Shown here: positions 60,090 through 64,000 of the stretch, piece after piece
Layout: the number at the start of each line of letters is the position of its first letter
How positions within the stretch are numbered: position 1 is the stretch's first letter
Origin: Agapetus fuscipes
Taxonomy: Eukaryota > Arthropoda > Insecta > Trichoptera > Glossosomatidae
Direction of reading: 5' to 3'
DNA length: 64,000 bases
NCBI GenBank assembly: GCA_951799405.1
Contig: OX637342.1
Span: 16,291,298-16,355,297 of the forward strand
Notes under the pieces: model-generated
Database searches by the model: none
Seen by the model: the letters and a program-made list of their open reading frames with translations, nothing else
Told to the model about the DNA's origin: nothing
Translations under genes and position numbers: made by a program

Positions 60090-60300
60090 TGGCTGGGAAA
60101 AAATCCTGATTTTTTTTTGTAAAGATAAACTCAAAATTGCGTAGGACAGTGGGAAAACCCAGAGCAAAATGTCTGGAATGAATGGTGGCGAAATGTTGTG
60201 TGGTTGTGCAGACTGGAGGAGGAAAGCGTTGGACAGGCAGCGCTGGCTGCAGTTGATCAAGGAGGCTAAGACCCAACCCGGGTTGTTGTGCCGATGATGT
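60090..60300 (+). pseudogene. LINE C-terminal scrap
   Basis: Reads WRRKALDRQRWLQLIKEAKT then QPGLLCR-stop, like the DRxxWRxLVxEAK ending of some RTE-like LINEs. The long minus-strand frame here is its shadow. Confidence 0.55.
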
Positions 60301-60855
60301 TGAACCATAGAATGAAGCTGCCCAAGGCAGAAAAACCAAAAAGACAATGGTGCGGGCAGCCTGAGAGGCTTCAATAAGTGACTTTACAATGGGAAAACTT
60401 CGTGGTGTTGGTAATCTTACAATAACACACAATTTAACTAACAATTGAAGGGCAAAAGGCATGAGGATCCGAGAGTACACTGAGATTCGATGTGAGATAC
60501 AAAATTGGTTAATGGTGTTTGTAGGTATTGTTTAGTAAATCTATAATTGCTTTTTAATTAATGCGGAAATAATAGTAAAAAATAATGATCAGTATTATAG
60601 GAATTAATCTGTTGGGTGTGTACTTTTAAATCTTGGTAGCTAATTTGCTTGTGTCGTATGTCAATAAATAATTATTTAAGATTTATCACCTTATAGTAAA
60701 GTAAACATAATTATACATTTCTACAAGGAATAATTCTTTTTTGTTTGAGTATCCCAAAAACGATGTAAAAACTGAGTAAATTACTTATTTATATACAGTA
60801 AAGCTTTGCTAATCCAAACCGATTCAACTATTTGCCTTTCATTTCAAGGGCTTCT
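60301..60855. other. Spacer, nothing recognised
   Basis: AT-rich, no feature found. Confidence 0.5.
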
Positions 60856-61101
60856 GTACCCTTAGTACGAGTTGAAAAACTTGAGTAAAGTAAAGTTAAC
60901 GGAAAGTAGGTATTAAAGAGGGATTTCCCCCAAAATCTGCCGTTATTGTTTCTTACACTTTATGGTCTTAGCAAAAGAGTTACAGTGATGAAGAAAATCA
61001 AGTTCAAACAAACAAAAACGGCAGATTTTGGGGAAAACCACTCTCGAATACGTTCCGTAAACTTTACTTTACTCAAGTTTTGCAACTCGTACTAAGGGTA
61101 C
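60856..61101. mobile_element. Long-hairpin MITE M5a, copy 2
   Basis: Ends GTACCCTTAGTACGAGTT and, inverted, AACTCGTACTAAGGGTAC; arms with CCCCAAAATCTGCCG. Orientation opposite to 36567-36806. Confidence 0.85.
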
Positions 61102-61117
61102 TGAAGTTAAAAACCAT

Positions 61118-61172
61118 TAGGGCTCTTGAGGTGTGATTCAAACAAAAACAGTATGCACGAAATAAATCATTA
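61118..61172 (+). repeat. SINE-T/L2 tail only
   Basis: GGGCTCTTGAGGTGTGATTC, CAAAAACAGTATGCACGAAA, TAAATCA. Confidence 0.65.
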
Positions 61173-61278
61173 TTTCAGTTAGAATCGGATCTTTTTTGTT
61201 TCATAATTAAGTACGGTAACAACTATTCGCCTTTACCGAAATTTTACCACTGTTACATAAATGCATCTACTAAGTGAT

Positions 61279-61435
61279 TTTTCACACCAAACGCATTCTA
61301 CCCGGTTTATCTATGTTTTCTTTCTATCCATTGCCGAATCAGAAGTCTGAAATATGTATGAAAGCTTTTACACGGTTTGTCCGGTAATCCATAGTCCATA
61401 GATAAACCGGGAAGAATACGTTGAGTGTGAAAAGG
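61279..61435. mobile_element. MITE M11
   Basis: Arms TTTTCACACCAAACGC...CCCGGTTTATCTATG and the inverse; about 40-bp each. Confidence 0.7.
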
Positions 61436-62134
61436 CATAAAAGTGTCACAAATATAATACACACCAAGTATTGTGTGTATCTAACTAACAACGTGAAAGA
61501 CGCACTGAGGTCGTATCAATTATAATTGACTTGCGATGAAAGAGTAACTGTGAAGTCAACTGCAGATATATTGTACCTAGAGTTAACTTCCAGTATTAAA
61601 ACTTTCCGCAAGCAGATCTAAAAAAGCGCCCGTAGTGAGCGTTTTACTTTCCATGCAGTTTTAGTAACCGATACGGTGTTTAAAAGTATACCTAGTGGTA
61701 TAGCTGGATATCTGTGGACTAGAAATTATTTTAACTAAAATAGACATTATAATCGTATATCTATTTCAACATACTTACGAAAATGTCCTTAGTAAGAAAA
61801 AGAACAAATAACTTCACAGCTGCATTTCCATGTGTACAAACAAATTCGGGCGAATGTTAAAAATGTTCCTAGAATGTTGGTACTGTTGCGAATAATAATG
61901 GCTGCCGAACAAGTCCGATCACAGCTAGAATTGACAGATAACACGCGTTTAAAATATTGTGATCGCTAAAATTTATGAATTTTAAAGGAAAAGGCATTAT
62001 TTGAGGACATTATGGCATGTGTTATAATTAGGTGTCGAAACACAAAAAGGATTGGGACAAAATGGCCTCGTTTTGTTTGACTATGCCACTGCAACGTTTG
62101 ACAGGACTGAGACAAATGTGGGCTATGGTATGTA
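61436..62134. other. Spacer with repeat-like words and a THAP-like start
   Basis: CTGTGGACTAGAAATT and following words recur near 39260. ATG at 62012 opens a 22-codon frame MACVIIRCRNTKRIGTKWPR, then stop. Confidence 0.45.
62012..62080 (+). pseudogene. Possible THAP-domain start relic
   Basis: MACVIIRCRNTKR resembles the first Cys pair of THAP zinc-finger domains (Cys-x(4)-Cys), as in P-element transposases and their domesticated relatives. Only 22 codons, no continuation seen. Confidence 0.25.
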
Positions 62135-62135
62135 T

Positions 62136-62815
62136 CTAATCTAATCTAATCTAAGCTGCAAAGATATATATCATTTAAGATTTATATTAAATACATTCCC
62201 ACAAGCAGATATGTATAATTTCGCGCTAACACATGCCGCATGTGGACCTACAATATAAAAACCCAATCTCAAATGAACATAAGCCTTACAACTCTTGCCG
62301 TCCTTCCCTGAAACAGGGGTGACATTGGCAAAGTGAACCAATTTTTTATATTATGGGTGGTCAGCCGCATAACAACCTAGTCAAGGAACATACATGACAA
62401 ATTACATTTTTTTAAATCAATAAATAACAATATATACATGGACATAAAAAACTAAATCATAAAACCAATTTCACTTTAACAAACCCTAGCCGCCAACATC
62501 ACAGATCAACCGCCATTTCTTTCTATGCTTGCATACTTCTTTCATTTCCTCCAGAGTCATAACCTTCTTCATACAAGCTCTTCTTTTATTATGACTCTGG
62601 ATATTCCATTCATTCGCAATTTCGGATATTTGGTCCATCCATACCTTTCTCGGTCTTCATTTACCACGACATCCATCTATTCTACCAACATATACTTTTT
62701 TTCGTCAGTCTTTCCTCATTCATTCTCTCCATATGCCCAAACCATATTAACAAACTTCTTTTAATCTTCACTTTCACACTTTCTTTTGCACCACATTCTT
62801 TTCTTACAAAATCGT
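62136..62815 (-). mobile_element. LINE-B 3' end with Rep-A as 3' UTR, copy 3 (longest)
   Basis: Rep-A at 62136-62393, UTR 62394-62484, ORF remnant 62485-62815. The minus strand reads VRKECGAKESVKVKIKRSL, IWFGHMERMNEERL, RKVWMDQISEIANEWN, IQSHNKRRACMKKVMTLEEM, KEVCKHRKKWRLICDVGG and TAG. Same architecture as LINE-A, clearly a different family. Confidence 0.85.
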
Positions 62816-63745
62816 GTGTATCAATCAGTTATTAAGTTTTTGCTCCTCTATTTTATTTATTACTCGATGGTTTAAAAGTATACCTAGTTGTATAGTTGGA
62901 GCACTAGTGATGGTAAAGTTAGTTAGCTTCCAGGCATTGCCTACTTTTTGTGCTGGGCGGCTGCGGTGTCAGTTAGAAACCCGGTTTAGGTCAGCAAGCC
63001 GCAACAACTGCACCATAATATCAATTTTCTATTCGAGGACACGATAAGGTCACGGCCATTACGAAATGAAACCGAAAAATCTAACTTGTAGGCTTGTTAA
63101 TGTAAGTTTTGTGAATACCTATGTACATACATAATTGCCATACGAAAAGTAAAGTAATTAAGTACAAACATGATTGGTTATTGTAGATATGCATGGGTTT
63201 ATAAGAAAAAATGGTAGGAAAGAAGTAAAAAGTATAGAATATTGTAAACTAGCTTACTCGACCGACGTTTTCATGTCTAATTTTAATCAATTTGATAGTG
63301 ACCGATTTTTGAAATGCTACAAATGAGAACACCCCATTCTGAAAAGATATTTAGCTTTCTCCTATAATGAAAATCTTCCAAATGTTTTTTGACTTGTTTT
63401 ATGCCATAACGTTTTCTTAGATTACAAACACCATTTTAGGATGAAAAACGGCCAAATAGCTCCAGCCTTTCTAGAGTGGTGCGGTTACCAACTAACGTCA
63501 TTTCATTTTTATTAAAAACTTTATTTAGTTAATTCGCCAGTAGTGTAGTAGTTAGTGTATCAAAAGGTACAACGTATTTCAAACTCAGATAGAGTTACAA
63601 ATTAGATAATCCTTTTTTTAATGTTTTTTTTAAGTTCCTATGTAAAAATTAAGACAGAAGGTTAAAAGTGCTCGTCGTCCTTAGAGCCAGTATTTTCAAC
63701 GTAAGTATAGCGATTTTTTATAAAAATAAAAGGGCATACGTATCG
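62816..63745. other. Spacer, nothing recognised
   Basis: AT-rich. GTTTAAAAGTATACCTAGT near 62870 recurs at 61680. No gene found. Confidence 0.5.
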
Positions 63746-64000
63746 CTGCCTTAGTTCTTGTTTACCGTATACGCCATTCAGAAAAATTTACTTGAGCAAT
63801 GTTTGCATGTGTACTGGACCAATGTGTGTTATAAAAATAAGAAATGTATTTAAAAAATATTTAAAAGAACTCTCACATTATCGAGTTTTACGGTTTTTCT
63901 TAGCTCAGATTGTGCAGAATTAGATTCATAAGGCAACTGCATTGACTGCAAAAGTCATATTTGACAAGATTGGCTTATACGGTAAACAAGAACTGGGGGA
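63746..64000. mobile_element. MITE M1, uninterrupted copy (runs to window edge)
   Basis: CTGCCTTAGTTCTTGTTTAC start and GGTAAACAAGAACTGGGGGA end. Colinear with 1780-1960 joined to 3302-3364, without the piggyBac insertion. Confidence 0.85.

Noticed and set aside
60076..60480. 134-codon minus-strand protein
   Set aside because: The plus strand reads a LINE C-terminus (DRQRWLQLIKEAK); the minus frame is its shadow plus flank.

Overview
This 64 kb window is nuclear DNA of an insect, most probably a moth or butterfly (Lepidoptera). The grounds are AT-rich spacers, GT-AG introns of a few hundred bases to about 1.5 kb, GC-rich exons, and a dense mix of LINEs, tRNA-derived SINEs, MITEs and a Ty1/copia element, with frequent GTAGGTA-type words that are common in Lepidoptera. 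The order is an inference; no diagnostic marker was found.

Layout. The left end holds the last two coding exons of a Cdc20/fizzy APC/C activator on the plus strand (548-747 and 1575-1668). About 110 bases beyond its stop lies a MITE into which an internally deleted piggyBac-like element (1965-3297, TTAA duplication) has jumped. An uninterrupted paralogue of that MITE lies at 63746-64000. From 19421 down to 8504 the minus strand carries eleven exons of an atypical SLC6-type transporter. All eleven join in one frame (885 visible residues plus stop). The amino end lies to the right, outside the window or in exons too short to see. Its transmembrane core has lost several canonical sodium and substrate residues. 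Its long C-terminal tail has three PPxY motifs and a duplicated basic motif.

From about 19.5 kb to the right end I found no convincing cellular gene. This part is built of mobile elements: an apparently complete copia-type LTR retrotransposon (28512-32995, identical 165-bp LTRs, 1273-codon frame), a solo LTR that splits a SINE (26755-27337), an RTE-like LINE with a nearly open frame (LINE-A, 40221-41725), a second RTE-like family (LINE-B) whose 3' UTR is the most abundant repeat of the window (Rep-A, over 30 copies), a tRNA-Thr-like SINE (SINE-T), a second tRNA-like SINE (SINE-G), several MITEs with long inverted repeats, a foldback-like element (51466-52503), and a 62-bp minisatellite (44634-45513) interrupted by Rep-A.

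How it fits together. The two host genes converge, with transposon-filled DNA between them. The elements themselves give a relative history: Rep-A inside a hAT MITE inside another Rep-A, piggyBac inside a MITE, a solo LTR inside SINE-G, an L2-like LINE piece inside another LINE 3' end. The Rep-A/LINE-B and SINE-T/L2-like pairs look like non-autonomous elements that share 3' ends with the LINEs likely to mobilise them. Family names such as LINE-A, Rep-A and M1 are working labels used only here.
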